Part shown: piece by piece, positions 17,697 to 27,981 of the stretch
Numbering within the stretch: position 1 is the first letter of the stretch
Layout: the number at the start of each line of letters is the position of its first letter
Origin: Myxococcales bacterium
GTDB taxonomy: Bacteria; Myxococcota; Myxococcia; Myxococcales; Anaeromyxobacteraceae
Length of the DNA stretch: 64,000 nucleotides
Direction of reading: 5' to 3'
Assembly (NCBI GenBank): GCA_021806645.1
Contig: JAJZQX010000013.1
Location: 1 to 64,000, forward strand
The notes under the pieces: model-generated
The model's database searches: none
The model's input: the letters and a program-made list of their open reading frames with translations, nothing else
What the model was told of the DNA's origin: nothing
Program-made: the position numbers and the translations under genes

Positions 17697-18476
17697 GTGG
17701 GACGCGCCCCCATGCTCGCCTCGCTCCTCGCCGCCGCCCTGACGCTCGCCGCCCCGGCGCCGCCCAGGGCGCCGCCCAGCCCGCCGCCCTTCGTGGTGGT
17801 GGTCGATCCCGGCCACGGCGGCGACCAGGACGGGGCCATCTCGCCCGGCGGAGTGAAGGAGAAGGACGTGGTGCTGCAGATCGCCCGCCGGCTGCGGCCG
17901 AAGCTGGAGCGGCTCGGTGCCAGGGTGGTGCTGACCCGCACCGGCGACATCGGCGTGCCGCTCACCACGCGCGCGGCGGTGGCCAACGGCCTCAAGGCCG
18001 ACCTCTTCGTCTCCATCCACCTCAACTCGATGGCCACCGCCGCGGGGCGGCGGACCTCGGCGGGGGTCGAGACCTACTTCCTCTCCGCCGACGCCAGCGA
18101 CGCCAACGCCGCTGCCGCCGCCGCGCGCGAGAACGCCGACCGGATGGCGGGGGAGCCGCTGCCCGACCCGGGTGACCCGGTGGCCGGGATCCTCCAGGAC
18201 CTCGAGCAGACCGCGGCGCTGGCCGGCTCCTCACGCCTGGCCTACGCGCTCCACGAGCGGCTCATCGCCGCGCTCGGCTCGGAGGACCGCGGCGTCAAGC
18301 AGGCGCCCTTCTACGTGCTGGCGGGGGCCCGCATGCCGGCGGTGCTGCTGGAGGTGGGCTTCATCTCCAACGGCGCGGAGTCGAGGCAGCTCCTGAGCGC
18401 CGCGTACCAGGAGAAGATCGCCAGGGCCATCGCCGCCGGCGTTGCGGCCTGGCGGGCGGCGGAGAGGCGCAGGTAG
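17697..18476 (+). CDS. N-acetylmuramoyl-L-alanine amidase (Amidase_3)
   Basis: 259 aa from the GTG at 17697, which directly follows the selD stop; the ATG at 17712 is an alternative and would begin the signal peptide LASLLAAALTLAA. After a Pro-rich linker the Amidase_3 domain starts at VVVVDPGHGGDQDG (zinc ligand His). It has the KEKDVVLQIARRL helix with a zinc-binding Glu, LFVSIHLNS with the second His, and the catalytic Glu in VLLEVGFISN near the end. It is a zinc enzyme that cuts the peptide stem from peptidoglycan in the periplasm. There is no AMIN or peptidoglycan-binding domain. Confidence 0.9.
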   Translation: MGRAPMLASLLAAALTLAAPAPPRAPPSPPPFVVVVDPGHGGDQDGAISPGGVKEKDVVLQIARRLRPKLERLGARVVLTRTGDIGVPLTTRAAVANGLKADLFVSIHLNSMATAAGRRTSAGVETYFLSADASDANAAAAAARENADRMAGEPLPDPGDPVAGILQDLEQTAALAGSSRLAYALHERLIAALGSEDRGVKQAPFYVLAGARMPAVLLEVGFISNGAESRQLLSAAYQEKIARAIAAGVAAWRAAERRR

Positions 18477-18521
18477 CCCGGCTGGCGCCCCCGGGCACAC
18501 ACGATTAGGATGCCGGCCCCT

Positions 18522-19235
<714 letters not shown>

Positions 19236-19260
19236 GGGCGGGGCCCCGGGGGTCCTTCGG

Positions 19261-19908
19261 GTGGAGCTCTTCTTCGGCACCGGCAACGAGGGCAAGCTGC
19301 GCGAGCTGCGGCGGCTGGTGGCGGGGCTGCCGGTGACGGTGGTGACGCCGGAGGCGCTCGGCGCGCCGCTCCCCGAGGTGCTGGAGGACGGCGCCACCTT
19401 CCGCGAGAACGCCGAGAAGAAGGCCCGGGCCTTCGCGCTGGCCTCGGGGCGCCTGGCGCTGGCCGACGACTCCGGCCTACGCGTTGACGCGCTCGGCGGC
19501 GCCCCCGGCGTGGTCTCGGCCCGCTGGTCGGAGCCGGAGGCCCCGGGAGCGCTCGACCGGCTCGAGCGCGACCAGCGCAACAACCAGAAGCTGCTGGCCG
19601 AGCTGGCCGGCGTGCCCAAGGAGCGGCGGGGGGCCGAATACGTGGCCGTGCTCTCGCTGGCCGGGCCCGACGGCCGCATCCTCGCCAGCGTCGAGGGGCG
19701 CTGCCGCGGCCGCATCCTGAAGGCGCCGCGCGGCGGCGGCGGCTTCGGCTACGACCCCCTATTCGTGGCCGAGGGGCGGGCGCTCACCATGGCCGAGCTG
19801 CCGCCGGAGGAGAAGGACGCCCTGTCGCACCGGGGGGCCGCCTTCAGGGCCCTGCGGCCGGTCCTGGCGCGGCTCGCCGCTCTTGACGAACCGGAGGGGA
19901 ACCGCTAG
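19261..19908 (+). CDS. rdgB: XTP/dITP pyrophosphatase (RdgB/HAM1)
   Basis: 215 aa with a GTG start. It has FGTGNEGKLRELRRL at the start (substrate-binding SxNxxK-like loop), FRENAEKKARAFALASGRLALADDSGLRVDALGGAPGVVSARW, and GGGGFGYDPLFVAEG with SHRGAAFRAL near the end. The enzyme hydrolyses non-canonical purine triphosphates such as dITP and XTP. It lies downstream of rph in the same orientation with a 25-base gap, so cotranscription is likely. Confidence 0.94.
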   Translation: MELFFGTGNEGKLRELRRLVAGLPVTVVTPEALGAPLPEVLEDGATFRENAEKKARAFALASGRLALADDSGLRVDALGGAPGVVSARWSEPEAPGALDRLERDQRNNQKLLAELAGVPKERRGAEYVAVLSLAGPDGRILASVEGRCRGRILKAPRGGGGFGYDPLFVAEGRALTMAELPPEEKDALSHRGAAFRALRPVLARLAALDEPEGNR

Positions 19909-19911
19909 TTA
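19883..19911 (+). promoter_or_regulatory. Probable promoter of the tRNA cluster
   Basis: TTGACG, 17 bases, TAGTTA, overlapping the rdgB stop codon. The spacing is ideal and transcription would start about 38 bases before tRNA-Pro. Confidence 0.5.
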
Positions 19912-19955
19912 CCACCCCCTCGGAGTGATCGGCTCGCCCGGTCAGCCACTGTTTC

Positions 19956-20029
19956 CGGGGCGTAGCGCAGCCTGGTAGCGCGCCTGCCTTGGGCGCAGGA
20001 GGTCGCCGGTCCGAATCCGGCCGCCCCGA
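19956..20029 (+). tRNA. tRNA-Pro (anticodon TGG)
   Basis: The acceptor stem CGGGGCG pairs with CGCCCCG and the discriminator is A. The anticodon arm CCTGC-CTTGGGC-GCAGG gives TGG; the T-arm GCCGG-TCCGAAT-CCGGC is intact. The 3' CCA is not encoded. Confidence 0.93.
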
Positions 20030-20107
20030 CTCTTTGACAGCACTGGTGATGGCCGGGCCGCGGGTCAAACCCGGCGCCGGGGCAGCGACGAAGCCGCCTT
20101 ATTTTAC

Positions 20108-20184
20108 GGTGAGTATAGCTCAGTCGGCAGAGCACTGGACTGTGGATCCGGGGGTCAAGGGTTCGAACCCCTTTACTCACCCCA
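20108..20184 (+). tRNA. tRNA-His (anticodon GTG)
   Basis: It carries the extra G at -1 (20108) opposite the discriminator C, diagnostic of tRNA-His. The acceptor GTGAGTA pairs with TACTCAC. The anticodon arm CTGGA-CTGTGGA-TCCGG gives GTG. The CCA end is encoded (20182-20184). Confidence 0.93.
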
Positions 20185-20199
20185 ACTTTTCGAAGTGAA

Positions 20200-20276
20200 G
20201 CGCCCGTAGCTCAGCTGGACAGAGCAGCGGCCTTCTAAGCCGCTGGTCGGGGGTTCGACTCCCTCCGGGCGCGCCA
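20200..20276 (+). tRNA. tRNA-Arg (anticodon TCT)
   Basis: The acceptor GCGCCCG pairs with CGGGCGC, discriminator G, CCA encoded at 20274-20276. The anticodon arm GCGGC-CTTCTAA-GCCGC gives TCT, which reads AGA/AGG. Confidence 0.93.
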
Positions 20277-20307
20277 CAAGGCGCTGGCCCGCCGGCGCGG
20301 CGGCACG

Positions 20308-20336
20308 TTGACAGCCCGGTCGGGCGCTGGTAGATC
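20308..20336 (+). promoter_or_regulatory. Promoter of tRNA-Lys
   Basis: TTGACA, 17 bases, TAGATC, located between tRNA-Arg and tRNA-Lys. The expected start point is about 25 bases before the tRNA, so tRNA-Lys appears to have its own promoter. Confidence 0.65.
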
Positions 20337-20369
20337 CGCGCCCCTTCGGCCATCCCGAAGTAGTTCTTC

Positions 20370-20442
20370 GGGCGCGTAGCTCAACTGGCAGAGCAATGGA
20401 CTCTTAATCCATAGGTTGAAGGTTCGATTCCTTCCGCGCTCA
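20370..20442 (+). tRNA. tRNA-Lys (anticodon CTT)
   Basis: The acceptor GGGCGCG pairs with CGCGCTC (one G-T pair), discriminator A, CCA not encoded. The anticodon arm ATGGA-CTCTTAA-TCCAT gives CTT. The T-arm GAAGG-TTCGATT-CCTTC is intact. Confidence 0.93.
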
Positions 20443-20475
20443 CAACGTAAGCAGCAGCAAGTACGGCAGAATCCG

Positions 20476-20506
20476 AGGCCTCTCTGGACACCCCAGGGAG
20501 GCCTTT
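20476..20506 (+). terminator. Terminator after the tRNA cluster
   Basis: A 12-bp stem (AGGCCTCTCTGG / CCAGGGAGGCCT, one wobble pair) with a five-base loop, followed by TT. It lies 34 bases after tRNA-Lys. Confidence 0.65.
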
Positions 20507-20736
20507 CCCATTCTCTCTCCCCAGATGCTCCCCGCTCAGGAGCGAAGGGGGACGAGGATGACCTCCGAAGCGCCGCAGAAACGCGCCTCCAGGAGCCCTG
20601 GCAGGGCCGCAGGGCCGCGCAACACGTGGTGGCCCCGCCCACGGAGAGGCCGAAGACCGGCACCGGCAAGCTCTCGCTCGCGGCTTGGCTCCGTAGCGCA
20701 TGGGAGGTCTGTGAACGGCGTCGGCCGCGCAGCGAC

Positions 20737-21105
20737 TCAACGGGCGTGTCGCGCCAAGCGTGCGTGCGACGCGACGGGCCGCCGGGCGACCACCTTCGTT
20801 CCGGTCCTTCTCTTGCTGCCGGCCACGAGCCGGACCTCGGCGCCGAGCGCGCGGGCGATCACGGAGATGGTGCCCATCGTCGGGTTGGCGTGGGCCGCCT
20901 CGATCCGGCTGATCTCGCTCTGCTGGATCCCGGTCCGCTCCGAGAGCTGCCGCTGCGTGAGGCCGCGCGCCTTCCGGAGGGCGAGGACCTGGCCGGCAAC
21001 CCGGAAGTGGGCGTCGAACGCGGCGAGTTCCGCGACGGCCTTCGGCCCCTCGCGCTTCGCCTCGGCCTCCACCTCGCGCATGAAGTCCTGGAACTTGCGG
21101 GTCAT
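20737..21105 (-). CDS. XRE-family antitoxin (HigA-like)
   Basis: 122 aa from the ATG at 21105, with AGGAGA upstream. A helix-turn-helix of the XRE type lies at about 50-105: VLALRKARGLTQRQLSERTGIQQSEISRIEAAHANPTMGTISVIARALGAEVRLV. The first 45 residues are helical and acidic, and the tail is basic. It follows a RelE/HigB-like toxin gene by 47 bases, the toxin-first order of HigBA systems. The HTH antitoxin is expected to bind both the toxin and the promoter upstream of the pair. Confidence 0.82.
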   Translation of the reverse strand: MTRKFQDFMREVEAEAKREGPKAVAELAAFDAHFRVAGQVLALRKARGLTQRQLSERTGIQQSEISRIEAAHANPTMGTISVIARALGAEVRLVAGSKRRTGTKVVARRPVASHARLARHAR

Positions 21106-21152
21106 CTGGCTCTCCTGGAACGTCCCCAATATGGGCTTTGGCCCATCAGGTG

Positions 21153-21584
21153 TCAACCCGGCCGCCGGCGCTGCCGCTGCCGCCAGTCGGTGAGCCGTTT
21201 CCGGGCCACGGCGATCTCCTTGTCCTGCCGCTTCGGCGAGGTGTCCTCGCCCTTGTCGTAGCCGCCCAGAAGGAGGATGAGCTTGTCGCCGTGCGCGTGG
21301 CAGAACACGCGGAGGAGCAGCTTCGCCTCGGAGGGGTCGCCCGCAGCGGTGCCAGGAACGATCTTGGCGAGGTCCACGCCCCGCAGCCTGAACTCGAACA
21401 GCCCCTTCCCGAGGGACCTGCCGAACTCCGTACCGCAAACGCCGACGCCGAGCACCTGGAGCACGTTGTTCATCGCCGTGCCGAGGGCGCGACGCTTCCG
21501 GGGCGAGAGCTCCTCCCGCAGCCACCGGAGCACGGGTGCGTCGCCGTGCTCGTCCTCGTAGAACTCGAGTTCATACTCGGCCAC
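21153..21584 (-). CDS. RelE/HigB-family toxin (phage Gp49-like)
   Basis: 143 aa from a GTG at 21584 (VAEYELEFYEDEHGDAPVLRWL). Typical Gp49/HigB features: LSPRKRRALGTAMNNVLQVLG, then GLFEFRLR, LLLRVFCHAHGDKLILLLGGYDKGEDTSPKRQDKEIAVARKRLTDW. The basic residues after the LRVFC strand are those used by this family to cut mRNA at the ribosome. It is upstream of its XRE antitoxin. The start is uncertain; a longer version from 21662 is possible but has no family match there. Confidence 0.8.
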   Translation of the reverse strand: MAEYELEFYEDEHGDAPVLRWLREELSPRKRRALGTAMNNVLQVLGVGVCGTEFGRSLGKGLFEFRLRGVDLAKIVPGTAAGDPSEAKLLLRVFCHAHGDKLILLLGGYDKGEDTSPKRQDKEIAVARKRLTDWRQRQRRRPG

Positions 21585-21715
21585 GGCGTGGATACCACCA
21601 CGCCGCCCTGTCAGCAGCGAGCGAATCCCTCCTTTGCTCGACCAGCCTGCGCGCCGGCGCATCGAGGAGCGCGGTTACATCGCCCAGGACCTGGCCGACC
21701 TCACGGCCGGCCTGC

Positions 21716-22909
21716 GTGGTCGCGGAAGGGGTGCGAAGTGACCCCATCCGCTTCGACGAGGTGAAGGACCGGGAGAGCGCCACCATCGCGCTCGGGAACC
21801 TCTCGCGCGCCGAGGTGGGCGAGGGGGTTCGCCAGGCCCTCCTCAAGCCGATCCACGATGCCATCCAGTCGTCGCTCCGCGCCACCAAGGCCGACATCGA
21901 GGAGCGCCGGGCGTCGCGGATCAGCGGCTACCAGGCGCTCAAGCAGGGGGTGCTGGAGGACCTCAAGAAGTCGCCCTTCCAGCGGCTGGCCGGCACCAAC
22001 CCCGAGGAGCAGCGGCTGGCCGTGCTGCTGGAGGACTCGCGGGACGTGGTTGGCTGGGTCTTCAACCACCGCCACGGCGTCGGCTACGCCATCCCCTACG
22101 ACTGGCAGGGGCACACCGCCCACTACTTCCCCGACTTCGTGGTGCGGGCCAAGTTCGGCGAGGTCTTCCACAACTTCATCATCGAGGTGAAGGGCCGGCT
22201 CGACGACAAGGACAAGGCGAAGGCGCTGCGCGGCCGGCGCTGGTGCGAGATCCTCACCGAGAACGACATCGAGCCGTGGCACTACCTGATGCTGCTGGAG
22301 AATGACGCGCTCGGCCGCCAGGACATCACCTGGTGGCAGACGCTGGCGGGCCATGCCATCGAGGAGCTGCTCCGGCATCACGAGGGTCTCCCCCTCGTCC
22401 CGCTGCCGATCGCGGAGCAGGGTGGGCTCCAGCAGGTGCTCCCCACGGTCGGCGCGGAGGAGCAGTTCCAGACCGCGCTGCCGGTATACGACCTCGCCGT
22501 GAAGGCGGGGAGCTGGGGCAGCGACGTGGAGCCGGCCGTGGTGGGCTGGGCCCGGGTCGCCCGGCGACCGCTCGAGGTGGACATGTTCGTGGCCAAGGTG
22601 GTCGGGCACTCGATGGAGCCGGGCGTTCCCGACGGCGCCTGGGGCCTGTTCCGGTCCTTCCCGGCCAACGGCCAGCCCTCGCCGACCTCGCTCGACGGGC
22701 GGCGCGTGGTGGCGCGGCTGGCGTCCAGGGCCGATCCGGAGACCGGGGCCTACACGCTGAAGAGGTGGAAGGTGACCAAGGTCGCGGCCGGGGGAGAGAT
22801 CCTGGAGGTGACGCTGCGGCCGGACAACAAGGCGCTCCAACCGCTGTTGGTCACGCCGGCCGACGGCGACGTGCGGGTGGTGGCGGAGTACCTGGAGACG
22901 GTGGGGTGA
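21716..22909 (+). CDS. C-terminal part of a type III-like restriction nuclease fused to an S24 (LexA-like) domain
   Basis: 397 aa from the GTG at 21716. Residues about 1-190 match the end of large Res-type (DEAD helicase plus nuclease) restriction proteins: D140 in YFPDFVV with E157 and K159 in IIEVKG form a PD-(D/E)xK site, followed by KALRGRRWCEIL. Residues about 255-397 are an S24/LexA-type domain with the Ser in VVGHSMEP (S299), PDGAWGLFRSF, and the Lys in YTLKRWKV (K349), the normal 50-residue spacing. The helicase half is missing. Just upstream, 21658-21715 encodes RIEERGYIAQDLADLTAGLR in the +1 frame, so the gene looks truncated and frameshifted at its 5' side next to the toxin-antitoxin pair. 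It may still be expressed as this short form. Confidence 0.6.
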   Translation: MVAEGVRSDPIRFDEVKDRESATIALGNLSRAEVGEGVRQALLKPIHDAIQSSLRATKADIEERRASRISGYQALKQGVLEDLKKSPFQRLAGTNPEEQRLAVLLEDSRDVVGWVFNHRHGVGYAIPYDWQGHTAHYFPDFVVRAKFGEVFHNFIIEVKGRLDDKDKAKALRGRRWCEILTENDIEPWHYLMLLENDALGRQDITWWQTLAGHAIEELLRHHEGLPLVPLPIAEQGGLQQVLPTVGAEEQFQTALPVYDLAVKAGSWGSDVEPAVVGWARVARRPLEVDMFVAKVVGHSMEPGVPDGAWGLFRSFPANGQPSPTSLDGRRVVARLASRADPETGAYTLKRWKVTKVAAGGEILEVTLRPDNKALQPLLVTPADGDVRVVAEYLETVG

Positions 22910-23010
22910 TGGCGCTGTCCCCATCCCAGGTCGAGTGCCTGCTCATGGCGGTCCTGTCAGTCAACAACTTCTCGTTGGAGGACTCGTGGAGGCTGATGAA
23001 GCTGTTGTAG
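22909..23010 (+). CDS. Tiny coupled ORF, 33 aa
   Basis: The ATG overlaps the stop of the nuclease-S24 gene (TGATG), a layout that favours translational coupling. The protein is ALSPSQVECLLMAVLSVNNF followed by SLEDSWRLMKLL, one or two amphipathic helices. Codon use is less GC-rich than the neighbours. It ends 27 bases before the Mrr-like gene. No family recognised; it may be a remnant of a longer protein. Confidence 0.4.
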   Translation: MALSPSQVECLLMAVLSVNNFSLEDSWRLMKLL

Positions 23011-23037
23011 CGTGCTGGTCCGGATCGCGAGGTTCGA

Positions 23038-23952
23038 ATGGGCGACACGAGTAGGAAGCGGCTGGGTGAGTTGGTGCGGAAGCTGTTCGAGATCTTGATC
23101 GAGAAGCCTGACGGGTTGCCCGCCAAGGATGCGCTGAGTGCCGTGGCCTCGGCGGTCCAGATGACCGACTGGGAGCAGGGCTCCTACGCCAACGGCGCCC
23201 GCCGGTTCGAGAAGAACATCCGGTTCGCCACGGTGGACACCGTAAAGGCCGGATGGCTGCTGAAGTCCAAGGGCACCTGGGTGGTGACCGAGGCCGGCAA
23301 GGCGGCCTTCAAGAAGTTCCAGGACCCGGAGGCCTTCTACCGGGAGGCCGTACGCCTTTACCACCTTTGGAAGAAGTCCCGTCCCGACGCCGAGGAGCAG
23401 CCAACGGTCGAGGACCAAGCTGGCGAGGCTGAGCAGCCGGTGGGCGACGGTGGCAGGAGCACGGCCGAGACCTACGAGGAGGCCGAGGAGGCCGCTTGGA
23501 GTGGCGTCGAGCAGTTCCTCCAGGCCATGAACCCCTACGAGCTCCAGGAACTGGTGGCCGACCTCCTCCGCGCCATGGACTACCACGTGGTCTGGGTGGC
23601 GCCACCGGGCAAGGACGGGGGCGTGGACATCCTGGCCTTTACAGACCCGCTCGGCACAAGGCCGCCGCGGGTCAAGGTGCAGGTGAAGCGCCTCGAGCGC
23701 AAGGTCGATGTGGACGGCCTCCGCTCGTTCATGGCCGTGCTCGGGGACGAGGACGTGGGACTCTTCGTCAACACGGGTGGCTTCACGCGGGACGCGCAGG
23801 ACGAGGCCAGGACCCAGGAGAAGCGGCGGATCTCGCTGCTCGACCTGGAGAAGCTGTTCGACCTGTGGGTTGAGCACTACGAGAAGCTGGGCGACACCGC
23901 GAGGCGCAGGATGCCGCTCAAGCCCATCTACTTCATGGCGCCGGCGGAGTAG
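23038..23952 (+). CDS. Mrr-like restriction endonuclease
   Basis: 304 aa, ATG start. The N-terminal part (about 1-105) is a winged-helix Mrr_N-like domain (LVRKLFEILIEKPDGLPAKDAL... ending TGWLL-type sequence and WVVTEAGKAAF). An acidic linker is followed by the catalytic domain at about 160-300: MNPYELQELVADLLRAMDYHVVWVAPPGKDGGVDILAF, then VKVQVKRL. The Asp of GGVD and the QxK give the Mrr version of the PD-(D/E)xK nuclease site. Mrr enzymes cut modified or foreign DNA. Its position beside the nuclease-S24 gene supports a defence role. Confidence 0.85.
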   Translation: MGDTSRKRLGELVRKLFEILIEKPDGLPAKDALSAVASAVQMTDWEQGSYANGARRFEKNIRFATVDTVKAGWLLKSKGTWVVTEAGKAAFKKFQDPEAFYREAVRLYHLWKKSRPDAEEQPTVEDQAGEAEQPVGDGGRSTAETYEEAEEAAWSGVEQFLQAMNPYELQELVADLLRAMDYHVVWVAPPGKDGGVDILAFTDPLGTRPPRVKVQVKRLERKVDVDGLRSFMAVLGDEDVGLFVNTGGFTRDAQDEARTQEKRRISLLDLEKLFDLWVEHYEKLGDTARRRMPLKPIYFMAPAE

Positions 23953-23962
23953 GGCTCTCTCC

Positions 23963-24673
23963 ATGAAGAACCCTTGGCTTCGGACCCCGGCACAGCCGCC
24001 CTTCATTCAGCCGCTCGACGAGGAGCCGCTCCGGGAGCGTTACCCGTACCGCGACACAGAGAAGATGCTGCACCTGGAGTGCCTTCCGGAGCCCTTCCAG
24101 GGGCGGGTGGACGCGCCCATCGTCGTGCTCGGGCTGAAGCCGGGGTTCCACCCGGGCGACCCAGCCGCGCATGGTGATCCAGTCTTCGCCGAGGCGGCCC
24201 GACGTTCCCTGGCGCACGAGCCGCTGCCGTATCCCGTCTACCTGCTTGACCCGCGCTTCGCTGCCACGCCGGGCGGTCAGTACTACCGGGAGGCGTTGAA
24301 GGCCCTGGCTGGCGAGCTCGGCGCCGGGCCCGGTGACCTGGACCACCCGGCCTGGAAGGCCATCGCGAACGAAGTCCTCTTCGTGAGCTTCTTCCCGTAC
24401 CACTCGGTAGAGACCAAGCTGCACCAGACGCCGGTGACGTCGCAGATGTACGGGTTCCACCTCGCCAGGGCGGCCATCGCCAGGTCGGCCCTCATCCTGG
24501 CGGTGCTCGGTAAGACCTGGTGGAGCCGCGCGGTCCCAGAGATCGCAAGCGCAGCACGGGTCTTCAATGCCCGGAACATGCGCTCGTGGACGCTCTCGGC
24601 GAACAACGTCCCAGGCGGCTTCGAGGAGGCGGTGCTCCACCTTCGCGACTACCTGGCCGCACAGCGCGCCTAG
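23963..24673 (+). CDS. Uracil-DNA-glycosylase-like protein, function unassigned
   Basis: 236 aa from the ATG at 23963, 10 bases after the Mrr-like gene. The pattern resembles the uracil-DNA-glycosylase superfamily: a strand ending in VVLGLKPGFHPGD (compare GLNPG of motif 1), VLFVSFFPYHS in the middle, a strand at ALILAVLGKTWW, and NARNMRSWTLSANNV near the end where the family has its second loop. This is an inference from pattern, not a firm match. Some UDG-like proteins accompany restriction systems, which fits the neighbours. Confidence 0.5.
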   Translation: MKNPWLRTPAQPPFIQPLDEEPLRERYPYRDTEKMLHLECLPEPFQGRVDAPIVVLGLKPGFHPGDPAAHGDPVFAEAARRSLAHEPLPYPVYLLDPRFAATPGGQYYREALKALAGELGAGPGDLDHPAWKAIANEVLFVSFFPYHSVETKLHQTPVTSQMYGFHLARAAIARSALILAVLGKTWWSRAVPEIASAARVFNARNMRSWTLSANNVPGGFEEAVLHLRDYLAAQRA

Positions 24674-24688
24674 GCCGCCATTGCCACC

Positions 24689-25041
24689 CTACGACTCCCG
24701 ACTCCGCCGAGGCGACTCCGGACGGATCACCACCCGGTCCCGGCCGTCCGACTTGGCCGAGTAGAGCGCGCGGTCGGCCGCCTCGATCAGGTTGCCGGGC
24801 GACGCCCCGTGATCGGGATAGCCGCCACGCCGGCCGAGCTGGTGACGGGCCCGCTGGCCGCCCCGGCATGGCACAGGCGACGCCGCCCGAAGGCGTTGAC
24901 GATCCCCATGGTCCGCTGCTGCGCGAAGCCGGGCGGGCAGTCGGGAAGGAGGAGACAGAACTCCTCGCCACCGTACCGGCAGGCCTCGATGAAGAGGACC
25001 CGGATCGTGGTCCTGGTGACGGCGGGCTCCACCGGCATCAC
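24689..25041 (-). pseudogene. Truncated, frameshifted GGDEF (diguanylate cyclase) remnant
   Basis: From 25041 downward one frame gives IEACRYGGEEFCLLLPDCPPGF and later PVTSSAGVAAIP; the frame then changes to SPGNLIEAADRALYSAKSDGRDRVV, ending at 24689. Together these are the second half of a GGDEF domain, including the GGEEF active loop. The first half of the domain and any sensory part are missing, and there is at least one frameshift. It directly follows the response regulator at 25038, so it may once have been part of that operon. Confidence 0.8.
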
Positions 25042-25453
25042 GGGACCTCGCTGGTGGCCCAGTACTCGTCGATGGTCCGGATCATCTCGACGAAGTCCTG
25101 GTAGTCCGCAGGCCTGATCATGTAACCCGCCACGTCCAGCCCGAAGCTCTCGACCTTGTCCCGCTCCTCCTTCGACGAGGTGAGCACCACCACGGGCAGC
25201 ATCTTCAGCGCTTCGTCCTTCCTCAGCTCCCGGAGGAACTCGAGCCCGTTCATCTTGGGCATGTTCAGGTCGAGCAGGATCAGGAACGGGCGTGCGGCGC
25301 TCTCGTCCCGCAGGTGCGCGAGCGCCTCCCCGCCGTTCTCCTTGATCCCGAGCCGGTGGACGATCTTCAGGTCCTCGAAGGAGCGCCGGACGCTCATCTG
25401 GTCCACCACGTCGTCCTCCACCAGCAGGATCGAGCCTCGCTCGGCTCTCTCGC

Positions 25454-25457
<4 letters not shown>
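25038..25457 (-). CDS. Single-domain response regulator
   Basis: 139 aa: one receiver domain and nothing else. It has the acidic pair in SILLVEDDVVDQ, the phosphoacceptor Asp in FLILLDLNMPKMNGLEFL, the switch Thr in VVVLTSSKEERD, and Arg in YMIRPADY at the position where Lys is usual. This is the Rcp1/CheY-like type paired with hybrid or phytochrome-style kinases. Its ATG overlaps the stop of the kinase gene by 4 bases, so the two are translated together and the regulator is probably the kinase's target. The Lys-to-Arg change could alter the phosphorylation response. Confidence 0.88.
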
Positions 25458-27480
<2,023 letters not shown>

Positions 27481-27484
<4 letters not shown>

Positions 27485-27705
27485 GCGCGCTTCCCGCCGG
27501 GGAGACTGACGATGGTGAGCCAGAGGTCCTCGATGGACCGGACCGCCTTGATGAACTCGCCGAGGTCGATCGGCTTGGAGATGAAGCAGCTGGCGTGGAG
27601 GTCGCAGGACTTGAGCACGTCGGCCTCGTCCCGCGAGGTGGTGAGGACCACCACCGGGATGCGCTTCAAGGTGTCGTCCGACTTGATCTCGGCCAGCCCG
27701 CCAAC
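27481..27705 (-). pseudogene. C-terminal half of a response-regulator receiver
   Basis: The sequence GLAEIKSDDTLKRIPVVVLTTSRDEADVLKSC, then FISKPIDLGEFIKAV and IEDLWLTIVSLP, is the second half of a receiver domain with the switch Thr and the Lys of the KP motif. The first half, including the phosphoacceptor Asp, is absent; upstream residues do not fit the family. The end overlaps the start of the kinase gene (TGA/ATG), as in an intact operon, so the gene was truncated at its 5' side, probably by the event that joined it to the 27711-27981 stretch. Confidence 0.75.
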
Positions 27706-27981
27706 CAGGCGCGCCGCGATCCAGGGCGTCCGGCGCGACCTCTCCACCAAGTCCATCGTGCGGTCCCCCGGCGCCGGCAATCGGGTGCGCCGCCTCGACC
27801 CGCCCCGGGAACCGATGACCGGCAATTCCACGAGTGGGGATCGAGCCCGACGCGGAGTATGACAGCACCCATGGAAGATGCACGCTCCCGCCACGCTGCA
27901 ACCCCTTTGGAGAGGCTGTCACATTGGCGGTGCCCTGTCGGGGGGTGACTGCGGCGCAGGAGACCACCGCGACGCCGAGAA

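Noticed and set aside
15645-18020. Long minus-strand open frame opposite the TPR protein, selD and the amidase
   Set aside because: It is antisense to several well-supported genes and shows His/Arg/Gly-rich shadow composition.
20370-24673. Integrative element attached at tRNA-Lys
   Set aside because: No integrase gene and no second copy of the tRNA 3' end were seen downstream to 25 kb. The accessory genes may still be foreign, but this route is not supported.
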